Both the position numbers and the translations under genes were made by a program. Of a stretch of 33,015 bases of DNA, positions 23,212 through 31,855 are shown in pieces. Origin of the DNA: Arthrobacter sp. (GTDB lineage: Bacteria; Actinomycetota; Actinomycetes; Actinomycetales; Micrococcaceae); assembly GCA_030146405.1 (NCBI GenBank), contig JASLBS010000255.1, forward strand, positions 1-33,015, in the 5' to 3' direction. The notes beneath the pieces are model-generated. The model was not told the origin of the DNA and did no database searches. It saw nothing but the letters and a program-made list of their open reading frames with translations. Numbering within the stretch: position 1 is the stretch's first letter; each line of letters starts with the position of its first letter.

Positions 23212-24783
23212 CTACTGGTCGATGAAGATCCCGTTGCCCGGGCCGAGTGGCAGGTCCAGGTAGAAGAACACCGTGAGGATGGCCACCCAGGCCAGCCAGA
23301 ACGGCACCACGAAGGGCAGCATCCGTGCCATGAGGGTGCCGAGACCGGCGTCGGGCTCGTACTTCCGCAGCATGGTGAGCAGCACGATCATGTAAGGGTT
23401 CAGCGGGGTGATCACCTGTGTGGCCGAGTCACCCACACGGAAGGCGCCCTGGATGAAGGCCGGTTCGTACCCGAGCAGGGTGAACAGGGGCACGAAGACG
23501 GCGGCCATGAGGGTCCACTGGGAGGACCCCGAGATGATGAACAGATTCAGCACCGAGGCCAGGACGATGAAGGCGATGATGGCCGGGTACCCGGTCAGGC
23601 CGATGGCTTCCAGTCCGCCGGCACCGGCAACGGCGATCCACGAACCGATGTTGGACCAGTTGAACAGGGCGATGAACTGGCCGAGGATGAACGCGAGCAC
23701 CAGGAACCCCGACATGTCCTTGATCGCCTCACCCATCACGCGGGGGACGTCCCGGCCGGTGGTGATGGTCCCCACGAGCCGCCCGTAGACGAGACCGGGG
23801 ACCACGAAGAACGAGAACACGAGGAACACGATCGAGCTCAGCAGGGGGGAACGCGGCAGGAACCCGCCCTCCTCGTTGCGCCAGGGGGAGTCGGGGATGA
23901 GTACGGCGGCCACGATCACGACGACGAGGACGGCCCCGGCGACCAGCGACCAGCGCAGCGCCCGGGTCTCCCGGGGGTCCAACTCGGAGCTGAGGACCAC
24001 GGGGGCCGCGGACTGCTCGCCCTCCTCGACCATCTCGTCCACCGGCACGCTCTGCCGATTGAGTCGGGGCTCGAGGACCTTGTCGATGATGAATCCCGCG
24101 ATGAGGATCAGCACGATCGAGGAGACGGCGTTGAAGTAGTAGTTGGACACCGGCGTCACCGGTGCACCCGCGTTCGGGAGGTTCTCGGTGACCGCCGTCG
24201 TGATACCGGCGAACAGGGCGTCGAGGCTCGTGACCAGCAGGTTGGTGGAGTACCCGGCGCCCGCGGCCGCGAACCCGCCGAGGAGTCCCGCCACGGGATG
24301 GCGGCCTGCTGCCTTGAACACCAGCGCTGCCAGGGGCGGGATGATCACGAATGCGGAGTCGGACATCACGGATCCCACCACCCCCACGAAGCCGACGGCG
24401 TAGGGCAGGGCCCACCGGGGCGCCGAACCGAAGACCCGTCGGATGAGGGCACCGAGCAACCCTGACTTCTCAGCCACTCCCACCGCGAGCAGGATGGGGA
24501 GCACGGTGGCCAGCGGCGGGAACCCGAGGTAGTTGGTACCGATGTTCTGGGTCAGCCAGGTCATGCCCTCGGCTGTGAAGAGCCCCCGGATGGCCTGGGA
24601 CTCCTCGGCGCCCGGAACCTGGACGGTCACGTTCGCGAGCGCCATCCCGGTGGTGACCACCGCGGTGATGCCGAAGAGGATGAGGAAGAGCATGAACGGA
24701 TCGGGCAGCTTGTTGCCGATGCGTTCCACGCTGGTGAGGAACCGGTCGGCCGGACCTGGTCGTGCTGCTGCAGCGGATGACAT
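23212..24783 (-). CDS. AbgT-family transporter (p-aminobenzoyl-glutamate type)
   Basis: Protein of 523 aa with about eleven membrane spans. The AbgT features are present: L-P-D-P-F-M-L-F near residue 25, V-G-V-A-E-K-S-G-L-L near 110, G-S-V-M-S-D-S-A-F-V-I-I-P-P near 140 and S-G-S-S-Q-W-T-L-M-A near 420. Characterised members take up p-aminobenzoyl-glutamate or export sulfonamides. The upstream M20 amidohydrolase on the same strand (134 nt away) favours uptake and hydrolysis of a p-aminobenzoyl-glutamate-like compound for folate salvage. The ATG at 24783 has GAGGAG 5 nt upstream; the frame runs on to 25311 only as antisense-free overlap of the hydrolase gene. Confidence 0.92.
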   Translation of the reverse strand: MSSAAAARPGPADRFLTSVERIGNKLPDPFMLFLILFGITAVVTTGMALANVTVQVPGAEESQAIRGLFTAEGMTWLTQNIGTNYLGFPPLATVLPILLAVGVAEKSGLLGALIRRVFGSAPRWALPYAVGFVGVVGSVMSDSAFVIIPPLAALVFKAAGRHPVAGLLGGFAAAGAGYSTNLLVTSLDALFAGITTAVTENLPNAGAPVTPVSNYYFNAVSSIVLILIAGFIIDKVLEPRLNRQSVPVDEMVEEGEQSAAPVVLSSELDPRETRALRWSLVAGAVLVVVIVAAVLIPDSPWRNEEGGFLPRSPLLSSIVFLVFSFFVVPGLVYGRLVGTITTGRDVPRVMGEAIKDMSGFLVLAFILGQFIALFNWSNIGSWIAVAGAGGLEAIGLTGYPAIIAFIVLASVLNLFIISGSSQWTLMAAVFVPLFTLLGYEPAFIQGAFRVGDSATQVITPLNPYMIVLLTMLRKYEPDAGLGTLMARMLPFVVPFWLAWVAILTVFFYLDLPLGPGNGIFIDQ

Positions 24784-24917
24784 GCGTTCTCCTCGGAGGT
24801 TGCTGCTGGGATGGTACTGCGGATACGTCGCCCGGCCCGGTGGGTGGAGCTCGGTTACTGGAGCTTTGCGGTTGAGGCCCGGTGATGAGGGGTTGGCGGG
24901 TAAGACCCGGCGCGGGG

Positions 24918-26234
24918 TCAGGCGAAGTAGGAGGGCACGTCGATCGCCCCGCCCTGGGCCTCGAACTCCGAGTGGACGGCCTCGCGAAGGGAGGCATCGA
25001 GCAGGTAGTCGAGGGCGGTCGACGCCAGTCCGGCGGCGCCGTCCACCGCGGCCAGCTCGGCCGCTTCGCTTCTCGCGGCGACGGCGAACCCCTTGGTGTG
25101 CAGGGCAGTGCCGGGATCGGCGATGCGGATCAGCGGGTGGATCCCGGGGACACGATAGCTGACATTGCCGAAGTCGGTGGACGCGGCGAGCGTCTCCGAG
25201 ACGACGCCGAGGGGCAGCGGGGAGCGTCCGCGCCGCTGCTGGGCCGCGACCCACCGTCCGGTGAGCGCGGTATTGGTGCGGATGGGCAACGACGGCGGGT
25301 GCTCGTCCCACTGCAGCTGCACCCCCGTACCGGTCATGAGCGCCGCCCCCTGGGCTATGTCCTCGAGACGCGCGCTGAGGTCCTTCAGGGTGGCCGGTTG
25401 CTGCGAGCGCGCGTACAGCTTCATCACGGCGCGGCCGGGAATGATGTTGGGGCTCTCACCGCCCTGCGTGATGTTGGCATGGACGCGGTCCGACGGCGGG
25501 AGTTGCTGGCGCAGCAGGCCGATGCCCTGGTAGGCGAGGTTCACGGCGTCGAGTGCGTTCCGCCCCATGAACGGTTGCGCGGAGGCGTGCGCCTCGACGC
25601 CGGTGAAGGTGATGGTGAGCAGGCGCCGGCCCAGCCACACCTGGTCGGCGAGGTCGTAGCCGTACGGGTGCAGCATGATGGCGGCGTCCACGTCGTCGAA
25701 GGCCCCGTTGCGGGCCATGATCTCCTTACCGGTGTGGCCTTCCTCCGCCGGCGTGCCGAGGAACACCACACGGCCCGGGAGCCTGTCCGCGACGGCGGAC
25801 AGGGCGAGGAACGCCCCGAGTCCCGCTGCAGCGATGACGTTGTGTCCGCAGGCGTGGCCGATCCCGGGCAGGGCGTCGTACTCGGCGAGGACGGCGATCG
25901 TGGGTCCGCTGCCGGCGCCGATCTCCGCCCGCAGCGCCGTCCCGACCCCGTGGGCCCCCAACCGGGCGTCGATCCCTTGCCCGGCGAGTTTTCCGTGCAG
26001 GAATGCGGCACTGCGGTGTTCCTCGAAAGCAGTCTCCGGGTGCTCGTGCAGTGCGTGGACCACCTGGCGCAGGTCGGATGCGAGTTCGTCCACGCGCTGC
26101 TCCACCTCGGCGGCGAGGTCAGCGGGTGCACCCCGGTGCGGCGAGGGGTTCGGCACCGCCTCGGCGAGCAGCCGCCGGGTCCGCTCGTCGATCGACTGGA
26201 GATACGCGTGGTCCGGCTGGGTGGGGTCGGTCAT
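24918..26234 (-). CDS. M20-family amidohydrolase, AbgB-like
   Basis: Protein of 438 aa. Metal and catalytic motifs of M20D peptidases are all present: D-A-L-P-G-I-G-H-A-C-G-H-N near residue 120, G-T-P-A-E-E-G-H near 165, M-L-H-P-Y-G near 190 and L-H-T-K-G-F near 382. The lid domain with G-V-E-A-H-A-S-A-Q-P is in the middle. AbgB-type enzymes hydrolyse p-aminobenzoyl-glutamate to p-aminobenzoate and glutamate; here a single chain is paired with AbgT rather than an AbgA/AbgB pair. No ribosome binding site is evident, but TAAGCT lies 6 nt before the ATG, so the mRNA may be leaderless. Confidence 0.9.
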   Translation of the reverse strand: MTDPTQPDHAYLQSIDERTRRLLAEAVPNPSPHRGAPADLAAEVEQRVDELASDLRQVVHALHEHPETAFEEHRSAAFLHGKLAGQGIDARLGAHGVGTALRAEIGAGSGPTIAVLAEYDALPGIGHACGHNVIAAAGLGAFLALSAVADRLPGRVVFLGTPAEEGHTGKEIMARNGAFDDVDAAIMLHPYGYDLADQVWLGRRLLTITFTGVEAHASAQPFMGRNALDAVNLAYQGIGLLRQQLPPSDRVHANITQGGESPNIIPGRAVMKLYARSQQPATLKDLSARLEDIAQGAALMTGTGVQLQWDEHPPSLPIRTNTALTGRWVAAQQRRGRSPLPLGVVSETLAASTDFGNVSYRVPGIHPLIRIADPGTALHTKGFAVAARSEAAELAAVDGAAGLASTALDYLLDASLREAVHSEFEAQGGAIDVPSYFA

Positions 26235-26435
26235 CCGAGTAGCTTAGGCACCGAACGACATATCGAGCAGCCGTCCGGGTAAACCCTGGGTAACACTCAT
26301 CGTGCTACCTGGGGCGTTCGGCCCTGTGCCACGAGAAGATTACGTCGCGGAAATATCCCGGCAATACCGCTCCCGAATCATGGAGGAATCCGCCGTCCCG
26401 TTCCCCGGGCGGTTCTGAAGAACCTAGGAGCACCG

Positions 26436-26657
26436 ATGACCATCATGGCCGCGCCCGCCACCGCCCGGATCCTCGACCTCGGAACCCTGAGCTCGGGGAC
26501 AGTGGTGGAGGCTCGCAGGAACAACCAGGTGTACTACCGGGGCTGCGTGGAAGACACCGCTCCCGCACTGGGCATCGTGTGGATCCGGGACGACCTGGCG
26601 GGGCACCGGGCCATGCTCGACCCGACCGAGTACAGCATCTGGCACGTCAGCCCCTGA
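26436..26657 (+). CDS. Small conserved-looking protein, function unknown (73 aa)
   Basis: Beta-rich protein: I-L-D-L-G-T-L-S-S-G-T-V-V-E-A, V-Y-Y-R-G-C-V-E-D-T-A-P and G-I-V-W-I-R-D-D, ending E-Y-S-I-W-H-V. The strand pattern suggests a small barrel (SH3- or RNA-binding-like), which is inference only. AGGAG lies 6 nt before the ATG and codon usage fits. No operon partner is evident. Confidence 0.75.
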   Translation: MTIMAAPATARILDLGTLSSGTVVEARRNNQVYYRGCVEDTAPALGIVWIRDDLAGHRAMLDPTEYSIWHVSP

Positions 26658-27141
26658 ACCATCGACTGCCCGAGCCAGGGACAGCAACGTACCGGACAGT
26701 TCCTGCGAGTATCCACCGCCTGCAGCGGACAGTGCGCGCAGGAAGCAGGGTGTGGGCACCCTTCGCGGCGCCACGTCCTTCGACGACGACAGGTCAGTGC
26801 CCTCCGGGCTGCTGTTCCGGACAGTGCCGCTGGAACCTGTGCGGGCATCCACCACGAGCACCACATGCCGCGAGGGCCGGTGAACCCGATCGCCGCCCTC
26901 TGCCGTGTCGGATCCCGAGCATCAGGCGGCACCCCGGGCCAAACGCCGTACCGGCCCCTCATCGCCTCGTATCCTGCCGAGAAACGTGGGGAAACTGCCC
27001 GAACACGTGGTGAATTCTGGCGGTATCAAGCCCCGCCTCCTGACTGCCCCCGTTCACTCACCGGACACGACCGCGCCATGCCGCGCGGCTACTTTCAACG
27101 GGTCCCCAACTCGCACCCCCTAAAGTTCAGGAATCACTCGC
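26658..27141. other. 484-nt intergenic region, no gene seen
   Basis: Frames that cross this stretch have atypical composition (many R, P, C, H, W) and no ribosome binding sites, so I call none. It holds three exact copies of CGGACAGT (26693-26700, 26726-26733, 26818-26825) and a CACGTG near 27005, and must contain the promoter of the phosphatase gene. Confidence 0.5.
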
Positions 27142-28788
27142 ATGCCCCAAAGACGCCGATCCGCCTCGCTCCTGGCCATTGCAACAGGCCTGGGGGTGCT
27201 TCTCTCCGCAGGAGTAGCCGCCCCCGCCAGTGCTGCAGAACCCTTCACCCCTGGTGAGCTCACGTACGACTACGCATCCAACAAGACGTACGACTACGTG
27301 CCGATCCTCGACCAGTTCTCCTCGCTGGTCACCGACCGGCCCGACATCATCGCCCTGAACGACAGCATCACCGTGGCCGTCAACAACAAGGCGACGTCGA
27401 CCGAGGTGGAACGCGCGATCGTCGATCAGTACGCCGACATGTCCCTGTCGATGTCCGACGGTCTCGGTCAGAACCTGGGCGCGATCTACCGGAGCGCCAT
27501 GGAGAACGGCGACCTGCCCAAGACGAAGTCCCTCGTCACCAAATCAGGCGGCCTCGTGGGCTACTTCTCGTCGTCGAACCCGTCGAAGGAGCACTTCGAC
27601 TACGACCGGCCCTACATCCGCTTCCCCGAGAAACTGCAGTACCGCGACAAGGAGAACGGCGACGCGTGGGGGTCCACGAGCGGCGCGTATCCGAGCGGCC
27701 ACACCTCCCAGGCCTACTGGCAGGGCACAACTCTTGCGACACTCCTGCCCGAGCTCGCTCCTCAGATCCTCGCGCGGACCTCCGAGGCCGGGCACGCCCG
27801 GATCATCATGGCCGCGCATTACCCGCTCGACGTCATGAGCGGGCGCATGATGGGCCAGCACATCGCCGAACGCCGCTGGACCGACCCGGAGTTCCGGGTT
27901 CTTCTCGACGCCGCGAGCACAGAACTCCACTCCGTCCTCGAGCAGGCGTGCGGGAACACCCTCGAAGCCTGCATCGCGGCCGATGTCCCCTACCTCACTG
28001 ACGACGACGCTCTTGCCGTCTACGCAGAACGCATGACCTACGGCTTCCCGCAGATCGGCGCAACCGACCAGCCGGTGACGGTTCCCCGGAACGCGGAATC
28101 CCTCCTGCTCACCAGCCATCCCGACCTGACCGACGCCCAGCGCCGGCAGATCCTCGAACTGACGGCCGGGAACTCCGGGTACCCCCTGGACAAGGGCTCG
28201 GCCGGGAGCTGGCAGCGCATCGATCTGGCAGCGGCGATGAGTGCTGACGTGAACATCGACGACGACGGCACGGTCTCCCTCGTCGGCGACTCGACGCCCG
28301 CACCCGGTGCCGACTCCCAGAAGCTGCAGGTGACGATTCCGCAGGACGCGCCCGGTGAGTTCGTGTGGAACATCGACGGCACCAATGCCCTGGTGGACAT
28401 GGGGACGGCCGTCAAGTCCGGCGACCACTACGCTGCGAGCGGCTCGATCAACCCCATCCGCGTGACCGACACCCGGCCATCGGCGCCGGAGTGGTCGGTC
28501 TCCGCGCAGGTGGGTGACTTCACCTCCGGCAGCACCACGTTCTCCGGGAAGTACCTGGGGTGGTCCCCCGCTGTGGCGATCAGCGGCGGTGACGCGGTGG
28601 CCGGGGCCCGGGTCGCCTCCGGGTTCATCGCAGGCAACGGTCTCTCCTCCGCCGCGACCCTCGGTCATGCAGGCTCCGGTCACGCCCTCGGTTCGACCAC
28701 GCTCGACGCCGGCCTGGACCTGCGGGTACCGATCGATGTCACCAACGGCACGTACGCCGCCACGCTCACGCTCACAGCACTGAGCTAG
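27142..28788 (+). CDS. Secreted PAP2 (class A acid phosphatase-like) protein with WxL-like C-terminal domain
   Basis: Protein of 548 aa. A signal peptide (R-R-R then hydrophobic 8-27, cleavage after A-S-A near 32) sends it out. The catalytic domain (about 40-345) has K149-x6-R156-P157, P184-S-G-H187 and R220-x5-H226-x3-D230, all three motifs of PAP2 phosphatases. After a linker, residues about 395-548 carry W-S-V-S-A-Q-V near 450, Y-L-G-W near 472 and end L-D-L-R-V-P-I-D-V then A-T-L-T-L-T-A-L, the layout of WxL-type cell-wall binding domains. The next gene encodes a DUF916 protein, the usual WxL partner. The substrate is unknown. Confidence 0.9.
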   Translation: MPQRRRSASLLAIATGLGVLLSAGVAAPASAAEPFTPGELTYDYASNKTYDYVPILDQFSSLVTDRPDIIALNDSITVAVNNKATSTEVERAIVDQYADMSLSMSDGLGQNLGAIYRSAMENGDLPKTKSLVTKSGGLVGYFSSSNPSKEHFDYDRPYIRFPEKLQYRDKENGDAWGSTSGAYPSGHTSQAYWQGTTLATLLPELAPQILARTSEAGHARIIMAAHYPLDVMSGRMMGQHIAERRWTDPEFRVLLDAASTELHSVLEQACGNTLEACIAADVPYLTDDDALAVYAERMTYGFPQIGATDQPVTVPRNAESLLLTSHPDLTDAQRRQILELTAGNSGYPLDKGSAGSWQRIDLAAAMSADVNIDDDGTVSLVGDSTPAPGADSQKLQVTIPQDAPGEFVWNIDGTNALVDMGTAVKSGDHYAASGSINPIRVTDTRPSAPEWSVSAQVGDFTSGSTTFSGKYLGWSPAVAISGGDAVAGARVASGFIAGNGLSSAATLGHAGSGHALGSTTLDAGLDLRVPIDVTNGTYAATLTLTALS

Positions 28789-28801
28789 CCACCTCCGGTC
28801 G

Positions 28802-28845
28802 GTGAGGGTGGGGCGGAGGCCGGAAGGCGCCCGCCCCACCCTCAC
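28802..28845 (+). terminator. Strong hairpin between the phosphatase and DUF916 genes
   Basis: Perfect 15-bp stem (28802-28816 and 28831-28845); the 14-nt loop can form a further GCC-GGC pairing. Followed by TCCTT. It starts 13 nt after the phosphatase stop and 39 nt before the DUF916 start, so it may attenuate rather than fully end transcription. Confidence 0.75.
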
Positions 28846-28883
28846 TCCTTCCCGCCTGGCCCTGATCGAAAAGGAACACCCTG

Positions 28884-29966
28884 ATGACCGCTCGACACTC
28901 CGGCCGATCACGCTTCCTCCGCACCCTCCTGACCGGTGCGGTCATCGCCCTGACCGCGACCGCCGGGCTCCTTCCGCCGAGCCCTGCCGCAGCCGACACC
29001 CCAATGGGAGAAGTCACCTGGGGAGTACGGACCGCCGAGAGCGACGTGGGTTCCAACCGTGACAATTTCGCCTACACCCTCGACCCCGGTGAGCACATCG
29101 AGGATGCGCTGATCGTGACGAACCACGCGTCCGAGCTTCTCGCACTGTCCGTCTACCCGGCCGACGGTTTCACCACGTCCAGCGGTCAGCTGGACCTGGT
29201 CACGGCGGACACTCCGTCGGTGGCAGTCGGCGCGTGGTCCGCCCTCGGCGACGATCACCTGGAGATCCCGCCGGGAGAATCGGTCGAGGTACCGTTCACC
29301 GTCACGATCCCCGCGAACACCGTTCCCGGTGACTACACCGGGGGGATCCTCACCGCCCTCACCGAGCCGTCCGGGCAGGCGGAGAGCATCGTGGTGGACA
29401 GGCGTCTGGGTATCCGGATGCACGTCCGGGTCTCCGGGGACCTGGAACCCGGGCTGACGGTGGAGGACCTGGCAGTGGACTACGCCGGATCGATGAACCC
29501 CTTCGCCACCGGCGACGCCTCCGTGACCTACACGGTGCGCAATACCGGTAACACCCGCTTGTCCGCCGGACAGGACGTCACGGTCTCCGGGCCCTGGGGC
29601 ATCCTGCCGATCACCCTCGGTGACGTGGGGCCCGTGCCTGAGCTCCTCCCGGACGAGACCTGGACGGTCTCCGCACCGGCAACGGGTGTGCTGCCGACCT
29701 TCTGGCTCACGACCACCTCCCTGATCACTCCGAGCGTGCCGGCGATGGCCGAGGCCGCACCGGAGCTCGAACCCGTCCGAACCACCACCGGCACCTGGGC
29801 GGTTCCGTGGTCACCGCTCGGCCTCCTGGTCATCCTGATCGGCGGAATCGTCACCGCGGTGCTCATCTCCCGTCGTCGGACCATCCAACGAACCCTGGCG
29901 GAGGAAGCTCGCGTGCACCGGGCGGTGGAGCAGGCGCTTCGCGACCAAGGATCAGGAGCACACTGA
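28884..29966 (+). CDS. DUF916 (WxL-interacting) family surface protein with C-terminal membrane anchor
   Basis: Protein of 360 aa. Signal peptide to about residue 38 (A-A-A-D). Then a DUF916 domain (about 40-170) with N-F-A-Y-T-L-D-P-G-E-H-I-E-D, L-S-V-Y-P-A-D-G-F, and P-G-D-Y-T-G-G-I-L-T-A; a second immunoglobulin-like domain follows to about 285. One membrane span (about 310-332) and an Arg/Glu-rich cytoplasmic tail close the chain. In Firmicutes, DUF916/DUF3324 (WxLIP) proteins bind peptidoglycan and WxL proteins to form cell-surface complexes. Here it probably partners the upstream phosphatase. AAAAGGA precedes the ATG. Confidence 0.88.
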   Translation: MTARHSGRSRFLRTLLTGAVIALTATAGLLPPSPAAADTPMGEVTWGVRTAESDVGSNRDNFAYTLDPGEHIEDALIVTNHASELLALSVYPADGFTTSSGQLDLVTADTPSVAVGAWSALGDDHLEIPPGESVEVPFTVTIPANTVPGDYTGGILTALTEPSGQAESIVVDRRLGIRMHVRVSGDLEPGLTVEDLAVDYAGSMNPFATGDASVTYTVRNTGNTRLSAGQDVTVSGPWGILPITLGDVGPVPELLPDETWTVSAPATGVLPTFWLTTTSLITPSVPAMAEAAPELEPVRTTTGTWAVPWSPLGLLVILIGGIVTAVLISRRRTIQRTLAEEARVHRAVEQALRDQGSGAH

Positions 29967-30049
29967 TCATCGGCGCCGGAGGAAGTGCGCCCCGCCCGAG
30001 CGACGGGAACCGCGGGGCCGCAGCTCGCCGGCCACCGTCGTCGCCCTCC

Positions 30050-30055
30050 TAGACT
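30050..30055 (+). promoter_or_regulatory. -10 TAGACT, leaderless-type start of the ABC-F gene
   Basis: TAGACT is followed by only 6 nt before the ATG at 30062, so transcription would start at or next to the start codon, as is common in actinobacteria. The same hexamer is found at 32890, before the alcohol dehydrogenase gene. No clear -35 is seen. Confidence 0.5.
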
Positions 30056-30061
30056 GAGGGT

Positions 30062-31699
30062 ATGACTGCAACCCTCGTGGCGAAGGACCTGTCCGGGGGC
30101 CACGCCCACCGCACCCTCTTCTCGAAGCTCGACCTCACGGTCGCACCCGGCGACGTGGTGGGAGTCGTGGGGGCCAACGGTGCGGGCAAGACCACCCTCC
30201 TGCGTCTGCTCGCGGGAACCGATACCCCTCTGGCCGGCAGCGTCCGCACCACCCCGCCCGGCGCATTCGTGGGATGGCTGCCCCAGGAGCACGAGCGGAT
30301 CGAGGGCGAGACCGTCGCCGCCTACCTGGGCCGCCGCACCGGCACCACCGCGGCGACGCTCGCCATGGAGGACGCCGCAGCAGCTCTCGGCAGCGGGGCG
30401 AAGGGCGCCGATGACGCCTACGCCGTGGCACTGGATCACTGGATGACCTCGGGCGCAGTCGACGTCGAGGAACGCATTCCCGCCGTCCTCGCCGACGTGG
30501 CGTACGGCATCGACCCGGAGTTGCCCACCAGCGGGCTCTCCGGTGGGCAGTTGGCACGCGTCGCCCTCGCCGCCCTGCTGCTGAGCCGCTTCGACGTGGT
30601 GCTCCTCGATGAACCCACCAACGACCTCGACCTCGCCGGTCTGGAACGCCTGGAATCCTTCATCCGGAACCTGCGCGGCGGCGTGGTCCTCGTCTCGCAC
30701 GACCGTGAGTTCCTGGCGCGCTGTGTCACCACCGTCGTCGAACTGGACCTCGCGCAGAACCAGGTCGCGGTGTACGACGGCGGGTACGACGCCTTCCTCG
30801 AGGAACGCGCGGTGGCGCGCCGTCATGCACGCGAGGCCTACGAGGAGTACGCGGAGAAAAAGCAGGATCTCGTGGGCCGGGCCCGGACCCAGCGCGAGTG
30901 GAGTTCGCAGGGCGTTCGGAACGCGATGAAGAAGAGCCCCGACAACGACAAGATCCGCCGGAAGGCGAGTGCCGAGTCCTCCGAGAAGCAGGCCCAGAAG
31001 GTGCGTCAGATGGAGTCGCGCATCGCCCGGATGGACGAGGTCGAGGAACCGCGGAAGGAGTGGCAGCTCCAGTTCACGATCGGTTCCGCCCCGCGCTCGA
31101 GTTCCGTCGTCGCCACCCTGAACAACGCGTCCGTCACACAGGGCGCCTTCACCCTCGGCCCCGTCTCGCTGCAGGTCAATGCCGGTGAGCGTATCGGGAT
31201 CACCGGCCCCAACGGAGCCGGCAAGTCGACACTCCTGCGACTGCTGCTCGGGCACCAGCGGCCCCACGACGGCGAGGCCGCCCTCGGTTCCAGCGTGGCC
31301 GTCGGTGAGATCGACCAGGCGCGTGCCCAGCTCGACGACGCCCTGCCCCTCGGCACGGCCTTCGAGTCCCTCGTGCCGGAGTTGTCGCAGGGAGAGGTGC
31401 GCACGCTCCTCGCGAAGTTCGGCCTCAGGGCGGACCAGGTGCGCTCGACGGTCGGTTCCGTCTCACCCGGTGAGCGGACACGAGCCGGGTTGGCTCTCCT
31501 GCAGGCACGGGGTGTGAACCTCCTGGTGCTGGACGAACCCACCAACCACCTGGACCTCCCGGCGATCGAGCAGCTCGAGGAAGCACTCGAATCCTATTCG
31601 GGCGCTCTGCTGCTCGTGACGCACGACCGCCGGCTCCTGGAGAACGTTCGCCTCGATGCGCGGTGGCAGGTCGAGGCGGGTCGGGTGACGGTCGGCTGA
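30062..31699 (+). CDS. ABC-F family ATPase
   Basis: Protein of 545 aa with two ATP-binding domains and no membrane segment. Domain 1: Walker A G37-A-N-G-A-G-K-T44, signature L159-S-G-G-Q163, Walker B V-V-L-L-D-E-P (179-185). Then a charged helical interdomain linker (about 243-335), the P-site tRNA interaction motif of ABC-F proteins. Domain 2: G382-P-N-G-A-G-K-S389, a degenerate signature V467-S-P-G-E471, and L-L-V-L-D-E-P (487-493). ABC-F proteins act on the ribosome, as translation factors or antibiotic protection proteins; which applies here cannot be said. Confidence 0.93.
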   Translation: MTATLVAKDLSGGHAHRTLFSKLDLTVAPGDVVGVVGANGAGKTTLLRLLAGTDTPLAGSVRTTPPGAFVGWLPQEHERIEGETVAAYLGRRTGTTAATLAMEDAAAALGSGAKGADDAYAVALDHWMTSGAVDVEERIPAVLADVAYGIDPELPTSGLSGGQLARVALAALLLSRFDVVLLDEPTNDLDLAGLERLESFIRNLRGGVVLVSHDREFLARCVTTVVELDLAQNQVAVYDGGYDAFLEERAVARRHAREAYEEYAEKKQDLVGRARTQREWSSQGVRNAMKKSPDNDKIRRKASAESSEKQAQKVRQMESRIARMDEVEEPRKEWQLQFTIGSAPRSSSVVATLNNASVTQGAFTLGPVSLQVNAGERIGITGPNGAGKSTLLRLLLGHQRPHDGEAALGSSVAVGEIDQARAQLDDALPLGTAFESLVPELSQGEVRTLLAKFGLRADQVRSTVGSVSPGERTRAGLALLQARGVNLLVLDEPTNHLDLPAIEQLEEALESYSGALLLVTHDRRLLENVRLDARWQVEAGRVTVG

Positions 31700-31750
31700 A
31701 CGGTGTCGGTATATGCGACAACGTTCTCGGCAGGACACCGCCGGCCACGA

Positions 31751-31786
31751 CGCCTCCGGTTCCGTGACACGATGGAACCACAGGCG
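31751..31786 (+). other. Hairpin between the ABC-F gene and the guanidine riboswitch
   Basis: CGCCT (31751-31755) pairs with AGGCG (31782-31786), and GGTTCC (31758-31763) with GGAACC (31774-31779) inside it. It may end the ABC-F transcript. It overlaps a weak promoter-like GTGACA-N17-TAGCGA (31764-31792) that would start transcription just before the riboswitch. Confidence 0.5.
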
Positions 31787-31800
31787 TAGCGATTCGCCTT

Positions 31801-31842
31801 CCGGACGAGGGGTGCCGTACCCGGCGAGCGACAAGACGGCCC
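31801..31842 (+). ncRNA. Guanidine-III riboswitch (ykkC-III class)
   Basis: The stretch matches the guanidine-III consensus closely: CCGGACGAGG at the start, GCCGTACCCGG in the middle and GACAAGACGGC at the end. It can form the known pseudoknot: P1 pairs CCGG at 31801-31804 with CCGG at 31821-31824, and P2 pairs GCCGT at 31814-31818 with ACGGC at 31836-31840. The ribosome binding site GGGAG (31845-31849) of the SMR gene follows within 5 nt, so the element should control translation initiation by guanidinium. Confidence 0.95.
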
Positions 31843-31855
31843 ATGGGAGCAGAAC

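Noticed and set aside
24882..26282. Plus-strand frame of 466 aa opposite the M20 gene
   Set aside because: Shadow of a gene with complete metal-binding motifs; composition is atypical.
26865..27257. Plus-strand frame of 130 aa before the phosphatase
   Set aside because: No ribosome binding site, odd composition, overlaps the phosphatase signal peptide in another frame.
29528..31267. Minus-strand frame of 579 aa across the DUF916 and ABC-F genes
   Set aside because: Antisense to two recognised genes and their intergenic region; no motifs.
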